DNA of 64,000 nt, from assembly GCA_965279115.1 (NCBI GenBank), contig OZ257137.1, forward strand, positions 1 through 64,000, given 5' to 3'. Positions 24,905 through 35,694 of this stretch are shown one piece after another. Under the pieces are notes generated by a model. It was not told where the DNA came from and did no database searches. It saw only the letters and a list, made by a program, of their open reading frames with translations. Position 1 is the first letter of the stretch. The number at the start of each line of letters is the position of its first letter. The stretch comes from JAEUOS01 sp965279115 (GTDB lineage Bacteria; Pseudomonadota; Gammaproteobacteria; Burkholderiales; JAEUOS01). The position numbers and the translations under genes are program-made.

Positions 24905-25396
24905 ATGAAACCAATTCTTGTTGTGATGAAGCCGTTTGACCGGTACGCAAGGGGCTGGATCATTGATGATCCGGAGACGATGCAGAAGATACTTGCGTCG
25001 AAGAACGCATCGAAGGTCCAGAAGTCGGAATTGAAATCATCCGAAGAAGCGGAGAAGTGGTACCGGCAGAAAACCATCGATGATGCAATGGCCGTGAACC
25101 TGCCGGACGGCATATTCATGGTCGTTTTTTACAACACCCGGTTTGGACCACTCGCACTTGAGAGACAAATTGATCCGTACGAGGTTTTCTCGTCCTCATC
25201 GCGGGAGGAGGTTGCAGACTGGATACTGCGTTCCAAGGCACTGATGTCCTCGAACTACGAGGTGGGTGACGCACTCGTGGCCAAGAGCGCCAACTATGAT
25301 GCGATCAAGGAGCACTACATCCGCAGCAATCCTGGCTTCTCGCCTGGAACCTATGCGCATGCCATTCACCTGGGCGCATCCAAGGCGGTTCACTAG
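24905..25396 (+). CDS. Hypothetical protein
   Basis: A 163-aa soluble protein (MKPILVVMKPFDRYARGWII) rich in Ser/Lys/Glu in the middle (NASKVQKSELKSSEEAEKWY), with noticeably lower GC than the genes around it, suggesting transfer. It begins 24 bp after the nucleoside transporter. No domain is recognised, and no signal or membrane segment is visible. Confidence 0.65.
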   Translation: MKPILVVMKPFDRYARGWIIDDPETMQKILASKNASKVQKSELKSSEEAEKWYRQKTIDDAMAVNLPDGIFMVVFYNTRFGPLALERQIDPYEVFSSSSREEVADWILRSKALMSSNYEVGDALVAKSANYDAIKEHYIRSNPGFSPGTYAHAIHLGASKAVH

Positions 25397-25889
25397 TCCA
25401 GCCAATCGCTTCTCTTGAACTGCGCGAAAGCCCGGAGCCGCGAGCGATTCGCCAAAGGAGTGTTCACGTGCAGGTCGGCGGCATGTGTTCGCTTGGTTGC
25501 CCCTTGCATTTCCAGGCGACGTTACCGGTGGCCGTGTTGTAACTCGGCGGCGACGCAGTTCTCTTATGACTATTGCGGCGTGCATCGTTCATCATGAATG
25601 GCCGTCTTCGGAAGGTCCTTGTTACACATGTGAGCCGCTGCGGCCCAACCGAGGGATAGGCCCCGAACAGTCCGCAGGCCGGCAGTAGCCATGCGGCAGT
25701 GCATCAATGTCGTGCTCGAAGTCGCGCAGCGCCAGTACCCGCTTGTGCGTCGTTTCAGTCGCAGGAGATGGCCCCTGCGCGATACGCGCGCACCGGGTGT
25801 TTTGAGTCTGCCGCAAGCTGTGATACTTTCCTCGCCCACGTCCGGAACGCTGGTCCGCTGACATCCTGGGGCGCTTGAAAGGAACGGGT
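25397..25889. other. Gene-free stretch holding a decayed tRNA-linked module
   Basis: No supported gene. 25596-25686 is the degenerate tRNA-Asn downstream module (copy D). The rest is AT-richer non-coding sequence leading to the NIPSNAP gene. Confidence 0.5.
25596..25686 (+). repeat. tRNA-Asn downstream module, copy D (degenerate)
   Basis: GGCCGTCTTCGGAAGGTCC recalls the terminator hairpin of copies A and B with two changes that break the stem. It is followed by GAGCCGCTGCGGCCCAACCG and ACAGTCCGCAGGCCGGCA as in the other copies. No tRNA 3' end is left. Confidence 0.55.
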
Positions 25890-26597
25890 TTGTTATTCGA
25901 GCAACGCATCTACACCCTGACATCCGAGAATGCCGGGCGCTTCTGGGAACTTCAGCACGAACGCGGATTTGAACTGGTACGGCCCATCATGGAACGCCTG
26001 ATGGGTTACTTTTCCACGCGCATCAACGATCAGGACGTCATCGTCCACTGGTGGCGTTTCGACAGCTACGAGGATTGGCATGACCGCTTGCACGGCCTTT
26101 ATCACGTCGAAGCCCTGACCCCTTATTTCAAGAAGGTGCGGGCACTCCTGTCGACGCAGGAAAACAAGTTCCTGATGCATGCGCCGATCGGCGATCTCAA
26201 TCCGATCTGGAGCGCGACATCGGACTGGTTGCCCGGCGATGCGCCGATCGACACCGGCGCCCAACCCGGCGCGTCATGCGTTGAAATGGAAGTCCTGCAA
26301 CTGCGCCCCGGCAGCCTGCCGGCCTACTGGCAGGCATGGCAACAAGAGGGGCTGCAAGCCGCCCCGCTTGCAACGCAGCGATTGATCGGTGTCTTCTACA
26401 ACCTGGTCGGGCGCTTGCACGAGGTCACGGTCTTGCGCTGGCACGCCAGTCAGGACCAGGCCGGCAGCTGGCGGGACCAGCTTGCCGGGCATGCGCGCTG
26501 GAACGCCTTCTCGGCCGCCACTGATCCACTGGTCGTGTCCAGGCGTTCGCACTGGCTTGCCCCCGCACCGGGCAAGCAGCTCTCCCCCTTGTTCTGA
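25890..26597 (+). CDS. NIPSNAP-family protein
   Basis: A 235-aa protein with two NIPSNAP-type ferredoxin-like repeats. The N-terminal one begins LLFEQRIYTLTSENAGRFWE and contains VIVHWWRFDSYEDWHDRL. The second begins SCVEMEVLQLRPGSLPAYWQ. Bacterial NIPSNAP proteins are small dimeric proteins often found in catabolic clusters; their chemistry is mostly unknown. A TTG start is chosen for its AAAGGAA site. It precedes the sugar-type ABC genes by 97 bp on the same strand and may belong to their transcript. Confidence 0.85.
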   Translation: MLFEQRIYTLTSENAGRFWELQHERGFELVRPIMERLMGYFSTRINDQDVIVHWWRFDSYEDWHDRLHGLYHVEALTPYFKKVRALLSTQENKFLMHAPIGDLNPIWSATSDWLPGDAPIDTGAQPGASCVEMEVLQLRPGSLPAYWQAWQQEGLQAAPLATQRLIGVFYNLVGRLHEVTVLRWHASQDQAGSWRDQLAGHARWNAFSAATDPLVVSRRSHWLAPAPGKQLSPLF

Positions 26598-26694
26598 ACG
26601 CCATCCGTGGATGACATGACGCGAAAATTCCTGGTGTCCGGCCGCCTGGCTGGCGCATCCCTTGTTTGCAAGATCTTCCGCAGGGAGCACGCCA

Positions 26695-28183
<1,489 letters not shown>

Positions 28184-28200
<17 letters not shown>

Positions 28201-29152
28201 TTCTTCCGCCCTGTTCATGCGCAGGTTGCGCAAGGGCAATTCCGTGGGCGCCTCGCTGGTGTTGCTGGTGCTGTTCGCGGGTTTTTCCTTCGCCAACGAC
28301 AATTTCACCTCGGCGGCCAACCTGAGCAACATCGTCAAGCAGTCCACCATCCTGCTCCTTCTGGCCCTGCCGATGACGCTCATCATCCTGACCGAGGGCA
28401 TCGACCTTTCCATGGGGGCCTTGCTGACGCTGGCCAACGTGGTGCTGGCCACGCTTGCCGTCAAGACCGGGATGCTGTGGCCGGCATTCCTGGCGGTGCT
28501 GCTGCTGTGCGCGATATTCGGATGGATGAACGGGCTGATCATCTGCAGGCTGCACATCCCGCCGTTTGTGGCCACCCTGGGCACCCTGGGAATAGCGCAG
28601 GGCGCGGCGCTCCTGGTGACCGACGGACAAAGCGTGGTGGGGATCCCCCAGCAGATCCTGTCCTTCTACTCCGGGGAATGGCTGGGCATGGCCATCCCGT
28701 TCTGGATCGCCATCGTCGCCTGCGGCGTGTTCCATGTCCTGCTTTACCACACCCCCTGGGGCAGCCATGTGATCGCGCTCGGCGGCAACCGGGAGGCCCT
28801 GACCGTGGCTGGCATCCGCGCCGATTGGGTGCTGGTCTCGGTCTATGTGCTGGCCGGCGTCATGTGCGCTATCGCCGCCGTCCTGCTGACCGCCCGGATC
28901 AGTTCCGGGCATCCCACCGCGGCCCTGGGGATGGAATTCGATGCCATCGCCGCGGTCGCGCTGGGCGGCACATCGTTCGAGAAGGGCAAGGGCTGGCTGT
29001 GGGGCACCGTGATCGGTGTGCTTGCGGTGGGCGTGCTGCGCAATGGCCTGAACCTGATGGGCGTGACCTCGGCGGTCCAGGTGGCCGCGATCGGACTCTT
29101 GGTGATCCTGGCCCTGATGGTGGATGGACTGCGGGAACATAAACATGGCTGA
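28184..29152 (+). CDS. Ribose-type ABC transporter permease 1 (RbsC-like)
   Basis: A 322-aa membrane protein with 8-10 hydrophobic segments and the BPD_transp_2 motifs ILTEGIDLSMGALLTLANVV and GGNREALTVAGI. It overlaps both neighbours by several bases. This operon has two different RbsC-like permeases, so the channel is likely a heterodimer. Confidence 0.94.
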
Positions 29153-30137
29153 GCAATCCGCCCCGGCACCCAGGACGCGCCAGGAAACCGGCTGGGCAGC
29201 CCTGCCGGCCTCGGTTCGCGTGACGCTCTTGCGCCTGATCGCGCTGGCGATCATCGTCGTCGCCCTGTCGTTGACCACCGAAGCCTTCCTGACGTCCAAC
29301 AACATCCTCAACGTGCTGCGCCAGACCGCCCTCCTGTTCCTGCTCGCCTCGGGGCTGACGATCGTCATCCTGACAGCAGGACTGGACTTGTCGGTGGGCG
29401 CGAACATCGGCCTCTCCGCCTGCCTGGCCGCGACGGTCATCAAGTCCACCGGTTCGATCGCCCTGGCTTTCGCGGTCGGCCTGGGGAGCGGCCTGTTGAT
29501 CGGGCTGGCCAACGGCGGACTGATCGCGTTGCTGCGCATCCCGCCGTTCATCGCCACCTACGGGATGCTCTGGATCCTGCACGGTGTCACCTACTGGTAC
29601 ATGGGCGGGCAGACCATTCATGGATTCCCGGCCGATTTTCGTGCCATCGGCAGCGGCTACGCCTGGGGCATCCCGATTCCGGTGTTCCTGATGCTGGGCT
29701 TCCTGCTGCTGGGCACGGTGTTCCTGCAAAGAACCCGCTGGGGGCAAGAGATCTATGCCGTCGGCGCCAATCGGGAGGCGGCGCGCCTGTCGGGCATTCC
29801 GGTGAACCGCCGCCTGGTGCTGGCCTATGTGATGAGCGGCGCGATGGCGGGCCTGGCCAGCCTGATCTTCCTGGCGCGCCTGAATTCCGCCGAGGGCGAC
29901 ATTGGCGAATCGATGACGCTGCCGGCGATCGCCGCGGTGCTGATCGGCGGCACCTCGCTGTTCGGGGGCGTCGGCACCATTACCGGAACATTGATCGGGG
30001 CCTTGATCCTGACCCTGATCCTGAACGGCATGAACCTGTTGTCCATCAATGCCAATTGGCAACCGCTGGTGACAGGTCTGATCGTGATCGCAGCTGTGTA
30101 TCTGGATAATCTTTCAAACAAAGGAGACAAGAAATGA
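29145..30137 (+). CDS. Ribose-type ABC transporter permease 2 (RbsC-like)
   Basis: A 330-aa paralog of the preceding permease: ILTAGLDLSVGANIGLSACL, then GANREAARLSGIPVNRR. The cytoplasmic N-terminus is polar (AEQSAPAPRTRQETG). It overlaps the first permease gene by 8 bp and the binding-protein gene by 4 bp, so all subunits are translationally coupled. Confidence 0.94.
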   Translation: MAEQSAPAPRTRQETGWAALPASVRVTLLRLIALAIIVVALSLTTEAFLTSNNILNVLRQTALLFLLASGLTIVILTAGLDLSVGANIGLSACLAATVIKSTGSIALAFAVGLGSGLLIGLANGGLIALLRIPPFIATYGMLWILHGVTYWYMGGQTIHGFPADFRAIGSGYAWGIPIPVFLMLGFLLLGTVFLQRTRWGQEIYAVGANREAARLSGIPVNRRLVLAYVMSGAMAGLASLIFLARLNSAEGDIGESMTLPAIAAVLIGGTSLFGGVGTITGTLIGALILTLILNGMNLLSINANWQPLVTGLIVIAAVYLDNLSNKGDKK

Positions 30138-31099
30138 AAGCTCTACTGGTAGTCGGGTCCCTGTTGGCGGCGGGTCTTGCGTCGAGCGCGGGCGCGCAGA
30201 CATCGGGCGGGGAAGTGCTGGCCGTGTTCACCAAGAATCAGACCAATCCCTTCTTCCAGGCCTTCCGCCTGGGCGCCGAGTCCGCGGCCAAGCAGATGAA
30301 CGCCAAGTGGATCCACTATGTGCCCACCAAGCCCGACAGCATCCCCGAGCAGATGAGCCAGATCGAGGATGTCATCGTCAAGAAACCCAACGCCATCGTC
30401 TACATCCCGGTCGACTACAAGGCCATGGTGCCGGGCATCCAGAAGATGAACGCCGCGAAGATCCCCGTCGTCAATGCCACCGACCGTTCAGAATCCGGCG
30501 AGTTCGTCGCTTTCGTCGGGGCGAGCGACTACGCGCTGGCGCTGGAATCTTCGCGCATCCTGTTTCGGGCCCTGGGCGGCAAGGGCAATGTGGTGGCGCT
30601 GGAAGGCGTCAAGGGAACGTTGACCAACACCGACCGGATGCGCGGATTCAACGATGCCGTCAAGCAGAATCCCAACATCAAGGTGGTGGCAAGCCAGCCC
30701 GGCAACTACCAGCGGCTGCAGGCCCTGCAGGTGATGGAAAACCTGATGCAGTCCAATCCGCAAATCGACGGCGTTTTCGCCGCCAATGACGCCATGGCCT
30801 CAGGCGCCATCGAAGCGCTCGAGGGCGCCAAGCGCAAGGCGCTGGTGGTCGGCATCAACGGCACCAAGGAAGGCGTGGATGCGGTGGTCGCCGGCAAGAT
30901 GCTGGCCACCGCGGACTACGGCGGCTTCATGCAGGGTTGCTTGAGCACCATGATCGCCGTGCGCAATCTGCGCAAGCTGCCGGTCCCGAAGGAGGTGGTG
31001 TTCCCGCCGGTGGTGATCGACAAATCCAACGCCGCCAAATACAGCGCCCCGCCCGAAACCATGTCCTGCCCGAAGTGGGAAGACATGCCCAAAGGCTAA
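30134..31099 (+). CDS. Ribose-type ABC transporter substrate-binding protein (RbsB-like)
   Basis: A 321-aa periplasmic-binding protein of the Peripla_BP_4 family. The signal peptide MKALLVVGSLLAAGLASSAG is cleaved near AGAQ. The core has VFTKNQTNPFFQAFRLGAES, IYIPVDYKAMVPGIQKMNAA and VFAANDAMASGAIEALEGA. It defines the ligand of the transporter; the binding-site residues do not reveal whether it is a sugar. AAAGGAGA precedes the ATG. It is the last gene of the operon and is followed by a hairpin. Confidence 0.94.
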   Translation: MKALLVVGSLLAAGLASSAGAQTSGGEVLAVFTKNQTNPFFQAFRLGAESAAKQMNAKWIHYVPTKPDSIPEQMSQIEDVIVKKPNAIVYIPVDYKAMVPGIQKMNAAKIPVVNATDRSESGEFVAFVGASDYALALESSRILFRALGGKGNVVALEGVKGTLTNTDRMRGFNDAVKQNPNIKVVASQPGNYQRLQALQVMENLMQSNPQIDGVFAANDAMASGAIEALEGAKRKALVVGINGTKEGVDAVVAGKMLATADYGGFMQGCLSTMIAVRNLRKLPVPKEVVFPPVVIDKSNAAKYSAPPETMSCPKWEDMPKG

Positions 31100-31107
31100 G
31101 TTCGGCC

Positions 31108-31129
31108 GGCCACGCTCAAGGGCGTGGCC
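31108..31129 (+). terminator. Hairpin at the end of the ABC transporter operon
   Basis: An 8-bp perfect stem GGCCACGC/GCGTGGCC with a 6-nt loop, 9 bp after the stop codon. There is no T run, so it may stabilise the mRNA end or act with Rho rather than terminate by itself. Confidence 0.5.
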
Positions 31130-31288
31130 ATTCGGTCGGGCAGTCTGCCGGTGGCACGGAGCTACAGGCGTTCGGCGATGCGGCGTGTGATCCGGGCCGT
31201 GTCGCCGAACCGCAACGGCACCATTGCCGCCAGACCGGGCGTGCGCGCCGCCAACACATCCGATCCGGACTCTGTATCAGCGCAAAAT

Positions 31289-32053
31289 TCAGGCTTTCCT
31301 GCCCTTCGGCGCTTTCCGCATCGTTGCTTTCGGTCCCGCGTTGCCCGCCGCAGGTGCCTGGAATCCCCCTTCCAGAAATCGTGTCAGGAACCGTGAGGCA
31401 TCCTCGAAGTTCGCCTGGTCGAACCGCCCGCCCCACAGCGCGGTGGTACGGGTGTGCTGGGTGTGGGCGTACAGGAACGCACCGTACATGAAGGTCACAC
31501 GCCAGTAGAACTCGTTGTCGGAAAGGTCGAGGCAGCGCTCGCGCAGCATTTGCACAAAGCGCACGGCGTACTGGTCGAGCAGCGCGGCGAGAATGGCCTG
31601 CACTTCAGGCGAAGGATCGAAAAGCATGCGGCCGTAGAAGCGACGGAAGGCGCTCGCCTCCTGCGCCGTCACGCCGCCGGCCAGGAGCGAGGGACGATGG
31701 GATGCGTCGAACAACGCGCCCAGGTCGCCCCTGTCAGCCTTCACCTGTTCGAGACCGCCGGTCCGCGCCTCAAGCACCGGGACAAGCCGGCGCTCGAGCG
31801 CATCGCGGCACAGCATGTCCTTGGTGCGCCAGTAGTAGTGAATGGCGCCGAGGTTCACGCCGGCTTCGTCGGCGATCTGGCGCACCCCGGTGGCGTCGTA
31901 ACCCTGCAGGGCGAACAGGCGCTCGGCCGTGTCGAGCAGAAGCGCGCGGGTCGCCTCGGCGCGGCGGGTCCGCGCGGCTGGTGGCGTGGCGGCCGGACCG
32001 GCCGGTGCGGCTTTCGGAGTGGCGGGGCGGGCCCGCGATGCACGTGTGACCAT
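31289..32053 (-). CDS. TetR/AcrR-family transcriptional repressor
   Basis: A 254-aa protein. After a disordered Ala/Pro/Arg-rich head of about 30 residues, it has a TetR helix-turn-helix (TRALLLDTAERLFALQGYDA, then GVNLGAIHYYWRTKDML) and a long ligand-binding helical domain, with another basic tail. It is divergent from the cyclase/FAH/Bug operon, with a palindrome between them, so it most likely represses that operon until a pathway compound binds. Confidence 0.92.
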   Translation of the reverse strand: MVTRASRARPATPKAAPAGPAATPPAARTRRAEATRALLLDTAERLFALQGYDATGVRQIADEAGVNLGAIHYYWRTKDMLCRDALERRLVPVLEARTGGLEQVKADRGDLGALFDASHRPSLLAGGVTAQEASAFRRFYGRMLFDPSPEVQAILAALLDQYAVRFVQMLRERCLDLSDNEFYWRVTFMYGAFLYAHTQHTRTTALWGGRFDQANFEDASRFLTRFLEGGFQAPAAGNAGPKATMRKAPKGRKA

Positions 32054-32124
32054 GGCCGATTCTAGAGCCCCGCACGAACCCGTGCCGGGGGGGTTGACGC
32101 GAGGCTATCGTCAGTTATATATTA

Positions 32125-32140
32125 AGTCAGTCGTATGACT
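32125..32140. promoter_or_regulatory. Candidate TetR operator
   Basis: The palindrome AGTCA-N6-TGACT (spacer GTCGTA) lies in an AT-rich 98-bp divergent intergenic region, 11 bp upstream of the cyclase ATG and 71 bp from the regulator ATG. Position and symmetry fit a TetR-type dimer site covering the promoters. Confidence 0.5.
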
Positions 32141-32151
32141 AATTATAAGCC

Positions 32152-32949
32152 ATGAAACTGATCGACCTCACCCGCACCCTGGACCCGCAGGACCGCGAGC
32201 GCATCGCGCACCAGACCACCCGGCCCGACCTGCATGCGCCACGCATGCGCTACCTGCGGCCCGACCAGGAGGGCATCGCCGAGTTCTGCCGCAGCATGAA
32301 ATGCACGCCGGACGAACTGTCCGACGGCGAGGGCTGGGGCGAGGAGGTCATCGACGACATGTCCTCGCACTGCGGCACCCACGTGGATTCGCCGCTGCAC
32401 AGCGGCACCACCACCGAGGGCCGGCGTTCACGCACCATCGACGAGATCGCGCTCGACGAGCTGTACTGCCCCGGCTTCGTGCTGGACGTGCGGGATAGCG
32501 TGCAGGGCGGTGAACCGATCTCGATCGCCGCGCTTGATGCGGCCATCGATCGCGCGGGCGGCGGCCTTTCCAAGGGCTGTGCCGCCCTCGTGCGCACCGG
32601 CCAGGAAGGCGTGCGTCCCGGCGACGCCGATTACTTCAACTATCCCGGCATGACCCGCGAAGGCACCCTGCACCTGATCGAGCGCGGCGCCCGCGTGCTC
32701 GGCACGGACGCCAACGGCTGGGACCGCCCCTTCGCCGTGATGGCGCGCCAGTTCCGCAGCCATGGCACGCCCCTGTGGGACGGCCACAAGGCGATCCGCG
32801 AACGCGAGGCCTTCATCGTGCAAAAGCTCACCAACCTGGGCGCCCTGCCGCTGGCCGGGTTCCACGTCGGTTTCTTTCCGCTCAAGCTGGCGCGCGCCAG
32901 CGCGGCCCCGGCGCGCGTGGTGGCGTTCCTGGCGGACCGGGAGGCATAG
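32152..32949 (+). CDS. Cyclase-family (kynurenine-formamidase-like) metal hydrolase
   Basis: A 265-aa protein. The signature SSHCGTHVDSPLHSG (HxGTHxDxPxH, residues about 77-91) supplies the metal ligands of the cyclase/KynB superfamily, whose members hydrolyse arylformamides, isatin or lactone-like ring compounds. It is the first gene of an operon with a fumarylacetoacetate-hydrolase-like enzyme and a Bug receptor, consistent with ring-cleavage product or cyclic amide degradation. The substrate is not known. Confidence 0.88.
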   Translation: MKLIDLTRTLDPQDRERIAHQTTRPDLHAPRMRYLRPDQEGIAEFCRSMKCTPDELSDGEGWGEEVIDDMSSHCGTHVDSPLHSGTTTEGRRSRTIDEIALDELYCPGFVLDVRDSVQGGEPISIAALDAAIDRAGGGLSKGCAALVRTGQEGVRPGDADYFNYPGMTREGTLHLIERGARVLGTDANGWDRPFAVMARQFRSHGTPLWDGHKAIREREAFIVQKLTNLGALPLAGFHVGFFPLKLARASAAPARVVAFLADREA

Positions 32950-32953
32950 GGCG

Positions 32954-33934
32954 ATGCGACTGGTCACATTCAGCGCGGACGGAGGTCCGCCGCGACTCGG
33001 CGCGCTGCACGGCAGCGCCGACCAGGTCGTGGACTTCCAGACACTTTCCGACGCAGAACCGGCATTCACGTCCATGCGCTCGCTCATGGCGGCAGGCGAG
33101 CGCGGCCTGGATCTGGCCCGGCGGGTCATGGAGCGGGCCGTAGCTGACGGCACGCTGCTGTCACGTGACGACGTCCGGCTGCTGTGCCCGCTGGGCAAGC
33201 CCGCGCTGATCCGCGACTTCGCCACCATGGAAACCCACATGCGCAACTACTTCGAGTTGCGCGCCATTGAGCGCAGCCGGTCGAAGCCGGATCCGGCGGC
33301 ATACATCGAGGCCGAGCGGCGCACCGGCAAGTTCGACCTGCCGGCCAACTGGCTCACGTTCTATTCCCACCACATCGGCAACCCGCTCAACGCCATCGGG
33401 CCGGACGACACCCTCGTCCGCCCGCGCGGCTGCACCGAACTGGACTACGAGCTCGAACTGGCGGCCGTGATCGGACGCCCGGTACGCGACGCGACGGAAG
33501 GTGAGGCGCGCGACGCCATCTTCGGCTACACCCTGATGAACGACTTCACCATGCGTGACGTGCAACGCGCCGAGGCCAAGGCTGCGGGCAAGTGCAAGGA
33601 CTTCGACGGCAGCTACAGCCTGGGCCCCTGCATCGTCACACGCGAGGCGGCAGGGGACCTGGCCCGCATGCGCGTGCGCTCGCGCGTCAACGGCGAGCAG
33701 CAGACCGAGGACAGCCCCTCCAGCATGAAGATCCGCTTCGAGCAGCTGGTGGCCTATATCAGCCGCTCGTGCACCGTGCATCCCGGCGAGGTGTTCGCCT
33801 CCGGCACCTTCGCACGCGGTTGCGGCTTCGAGATCGGCCGCCTGCTCGCCGACGGCGACGTCGTCGAACTGGAAGCCGACGGTATCGGCACCCTGCGCAA
33901 TCGCGTGGCCGGCAACGCGGCGGCCGCGCGCTGA
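32954..33934 (+). CDS. Fumarylacetoacetate-hydrolase-family enzyme
   Basis: A 326-aa protein. The C-terminal catalytic domain has CTELDYELELAAVIGRPV (metal-binding Glu pair), GYTLMNDFTMRDVQRAEA and KDFDGSYSLGPCIVT; a shorter N-terminal domain precedes it. Enzymes of this family hydrolyse, decarboxylate or hydrate beta-diketo and 2-oxo acids from aromatic breakdown. It starts 4 bp after the cyclase stop and is followed by a Bug receptor, suggesting a compact importer-plus-two-enzymes unit. Confidence 0.9.
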   Translation: MRLVTFSADGGPPRLGALHGSADQVVDFQTLSDAEPAFTSMRSLMAAGERGLDLARRVMERAVADGTLLSRDDVRLLCPLGKPALIRDFATMETHMRNYFELRAIERSRSKPDPAAYIEAERRTGKFDLPANWLTFYSHHIGNPLNAIGPDDTLVRPRGCTELDYELELAAVIGRPVRDATEGEARDAIFGYTLMNDFTMRDVQRAEAKAAGKCKDFDGSYSLGPCIVTREAAGDLARMRVRSRVNGEQQTEDSPSSMKIRFEQLVAYISRSCTVHPGEVFASGTFARGCGFEIGRLLADGDVVELEADGIGTLRNRVAGNAAAAR

Positions 33935-33959
33935 ACTCAACACCCACGAGGAGACTCCC

Positions 33960-34931
33960 ATGCCCACCCGTCGCGACGTGTTGCGTGCCTGTGCAGCGGC
34001 GCCCTTTGCCTTCGCGGGCCGGCCGGCGCAAGCCGCCTGGCCGGAGCGTGCCGTCACCCTCGTGGTGCCCTTCGCGGCCGGCAGCGCGGCGGACGCCAAC
34101 GTGCGCGCCCTGGCGGACAAGCTGCGTGCCGTGCTGGGTGCCGGCGTGGTCATCGACAACAAGCCCGGTGCCAACGGCATGATCGGCACCAACGCCGTGG
34201 TGCGCGCCCCGGCCGACGGCTACACCGTGCTCTACCACAGCGCCTCGCTGGTCATCAATCCGTGGCTGGTCAAGGGTTCGGCCGATCCCGTCAAGACCCT
34301 AGTGCCGATCGCGCAGGTGGCCTCAACGCCCTACATACTCGCGGTGCGCGCCAACCTCGGCCTGCGCAGCCTCGCCGAATGGATCGCCCATGCCAGGACC
34401 AATCCCGGGCGCCTGTCGTGCTCCACCTACGGCGTGGGCTCGCCGCCGCACCTCGCGCTTGAGCTCCTGAAACAGAGCGCGGGCATCAACGTGCTGCACG
34501 TGCCCTACAAGGGCGGTTTCGCGCAGGCGCTGGTGGATCTCACCTCCGGCCAGCTCGATTGCGCCATGGACCTGCCGGCCAACGTTGTCCAGCACGCGCG
34601 CGCCGGCAAGCTCACCGTGATCGGCGCCACGGCGCCCTCAACCCTTGCATCGATGAAGGATGTGCCGCTGATCAGCGTCGAGCACCCAGCCGCGACGGTG
34701 TCGGGCTGGTCCGGGTTCTTCGCGCCGGCCGGCACGCCGGCCGACGTGGTCGCGCGCCTTGAGCAGGCCGTGCGCAGCGCCACCGCCGACCCGGCCGTGC
34801 TGGGCATGCTCGCAAACGTCGGCATGAGCCCGTCCACCACCGTACCGCGCGACGAATTCATCCGCACCGTCGAAGGCGACTTCAAGCGATTCGGCGCCAT
34901 CATCGCCAGTTCCGGCATCCAGTTGCAGTGA
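33960..34931 (+). CDS. Bug-family periplasmic solute receptor (TctC-like)
   Basis: A 323-aa protein. The N-terminus MPTRRDVLRACAAAPFAFAG has a twin-arginine-like RRDVLR run and cleavage near AQAA. The Bug core includes LVVPFAAGSAADANVRALAD, VIDNKPGANGMIGTNAVV and INVLHVPYKGGFAQALVDL. The RR motif raises the possibility of Tat export, which some Bug proteins use. It ends the TetR-linked operon, so its ligand is likely the precursor handled by the cyclase. Confidence 0.92.
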   Translation: MPTRRDVLRACAAAPFAFAGRPAQAAWPERAVTLVVPFAAGSAADANVRALADKLRAVLGAGVVIDNKPGANGMIGTNAVVRAPADGYTVLYHSASLVINPWLVKGSADPVKTLVPIAQVASTPYILAVRANLGLRSLAEWIAHARTNPGRLSCSTYGVGSPPHLALELLKQSAGINVLHVPYKGGFAQALVDLTSGQLDCAMDLPANVVQHARAGKLTVIGATAPSTLASMKDVPLISVEHPAATVSGWSGFFAPAGTPADVVARLEQAVRSATADPAVLGMLANVGMSPSTTVPRDEFIRTVEGDFKRFGAIIASSGIQLQ

Positions 34932-35057
34932 GGCGCCGGGGCCTCCCATTCCCGACGCCGGAGCAACGGCCCGACGCACGCGTGCCAAGCGAGTCCGCCG
35001 TGGCTTCAGCCACCCCTTCAGCCACCCCGTCTTCGGGCCTCACGCGCTAAGGAACGC

Positions 35058-35354
35058 TCAAGCCGGCCGGTGCTTCTTGAGCCACTCTTTCAGGGCTGCA
35101 TCCATACGGGTTTGCCAGCCATCACCGCTCGCCCGGAACCGCTCCACCACGTCACGCGAAAGGCGGATGGTGATGCGCTCCTTTGTTACCGAAGCCGGCG
35201 GGCGTCCGCGCCGGATGAGCGGTTTGGCGGCTTCCCACTCGGCATCGGTCAGCGGCACCGCGTCAGGGTCGGACATGGCCGCCGCCGTGATGGCCGCATC
35301 CTCTTTGGGCGTGGGCAGTTTGAACACCCTGCCTGATTTAGATTTCGCTTGCAT
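35058..35354 (-). CDS. brnA: BrnA-family antitoxin
   Basis: A 98-aa protein. The C-terminal half (RITIRLSRDVVERFRASGDG, then WQTRMDAALKEWL) is the ribbon-helix-helix domain of BrnA. The N-terminal half binds the toxin. BrnA neutralises BrnT and represses the operon. It overlaps the toxin gene by 17 bp, with toxin first as in other brnTA systems. It lies next to a tRNA-Asn 3' fragment, typical of mobile DNA. Confidence 0.9.
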   Translation of the reverse strand: MQAKSKSGRVFKLPTPKEDAAITAAAMSDPDAVPLTDAEWEAAKPLIRRGRPPASVTKERITIRLSRDVVERFRASGDGWQTRMDAALKEWLKKHRPA

Positions 35355-35607
35355 AGCGCCTTACCTCCCTGACGTTCGCCTTGCGCAGGCTGATGATGCG
35401 GCGCTTGCGGCCTCGGTCCGTGAACACCACGCAGTAAACACACTGGCCGACTGGCGCGTAGCCCACCATCCGCCTTTCGCCGTAGTCGAGGCGCATGTCG
35501 GGCACCGCGATCAACAAGTCCCACTCCAATTCGACCGCCAGCGCCAACGACACGCCGTGCTTTGCCATGTTCGCAGCATCTTTGGCGGCGTCGAATATGA
35601 CTTCCAT
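35338..35607 (-). CDS. brnT: BrnT-family ribonuclease toxin
   Basis: An 89-aa RelE-fold toxin: MEVIFDAAKDAANMAKHGVS, YGERRMVGYAPVGQCVYCVV and RKRRIISLRKANVREVRRYA, the basic catalytic end. BrnT cleaves mRNA and stops growth when BrnA is degraded. An in-frame start at 35661 would add 18 residues, but the ATG at 35607 fits the family length and lies just downstream of the palindromic operator. Confidence 0.9.
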   Translation of the reverse strand: MEVIFDAAKDAANMAKHGVSLALAVELEWDLLIAVPDMRLDYGERRMVGYAPVGQCVYCVVFTDRGRKRRIISLRKANVREVRRYASEI

Positions 35608-35612
35608 TCCAT

Positions 35613-35630
35613 TTATTGTATGTACAATAA
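35613..35630. promoter_or_regulatory. Perfect palindrome, candidate BrnA operator
   Basis: TTATTGTA-TG-TACAATAA has 8-bp perfect arms, 5 bp upstream of the brnT start in an AT-rich stretch. Ribbon-helix-helix antitoxins autoregulate through such sites. Confidence 0.6.
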
Positions 35631-35694
35631 TATTTGAGGTCAAGGTTTGCGGTACACGCAATTGTTGCGTGTTCGCTGCGCGACGAATTGTTCA

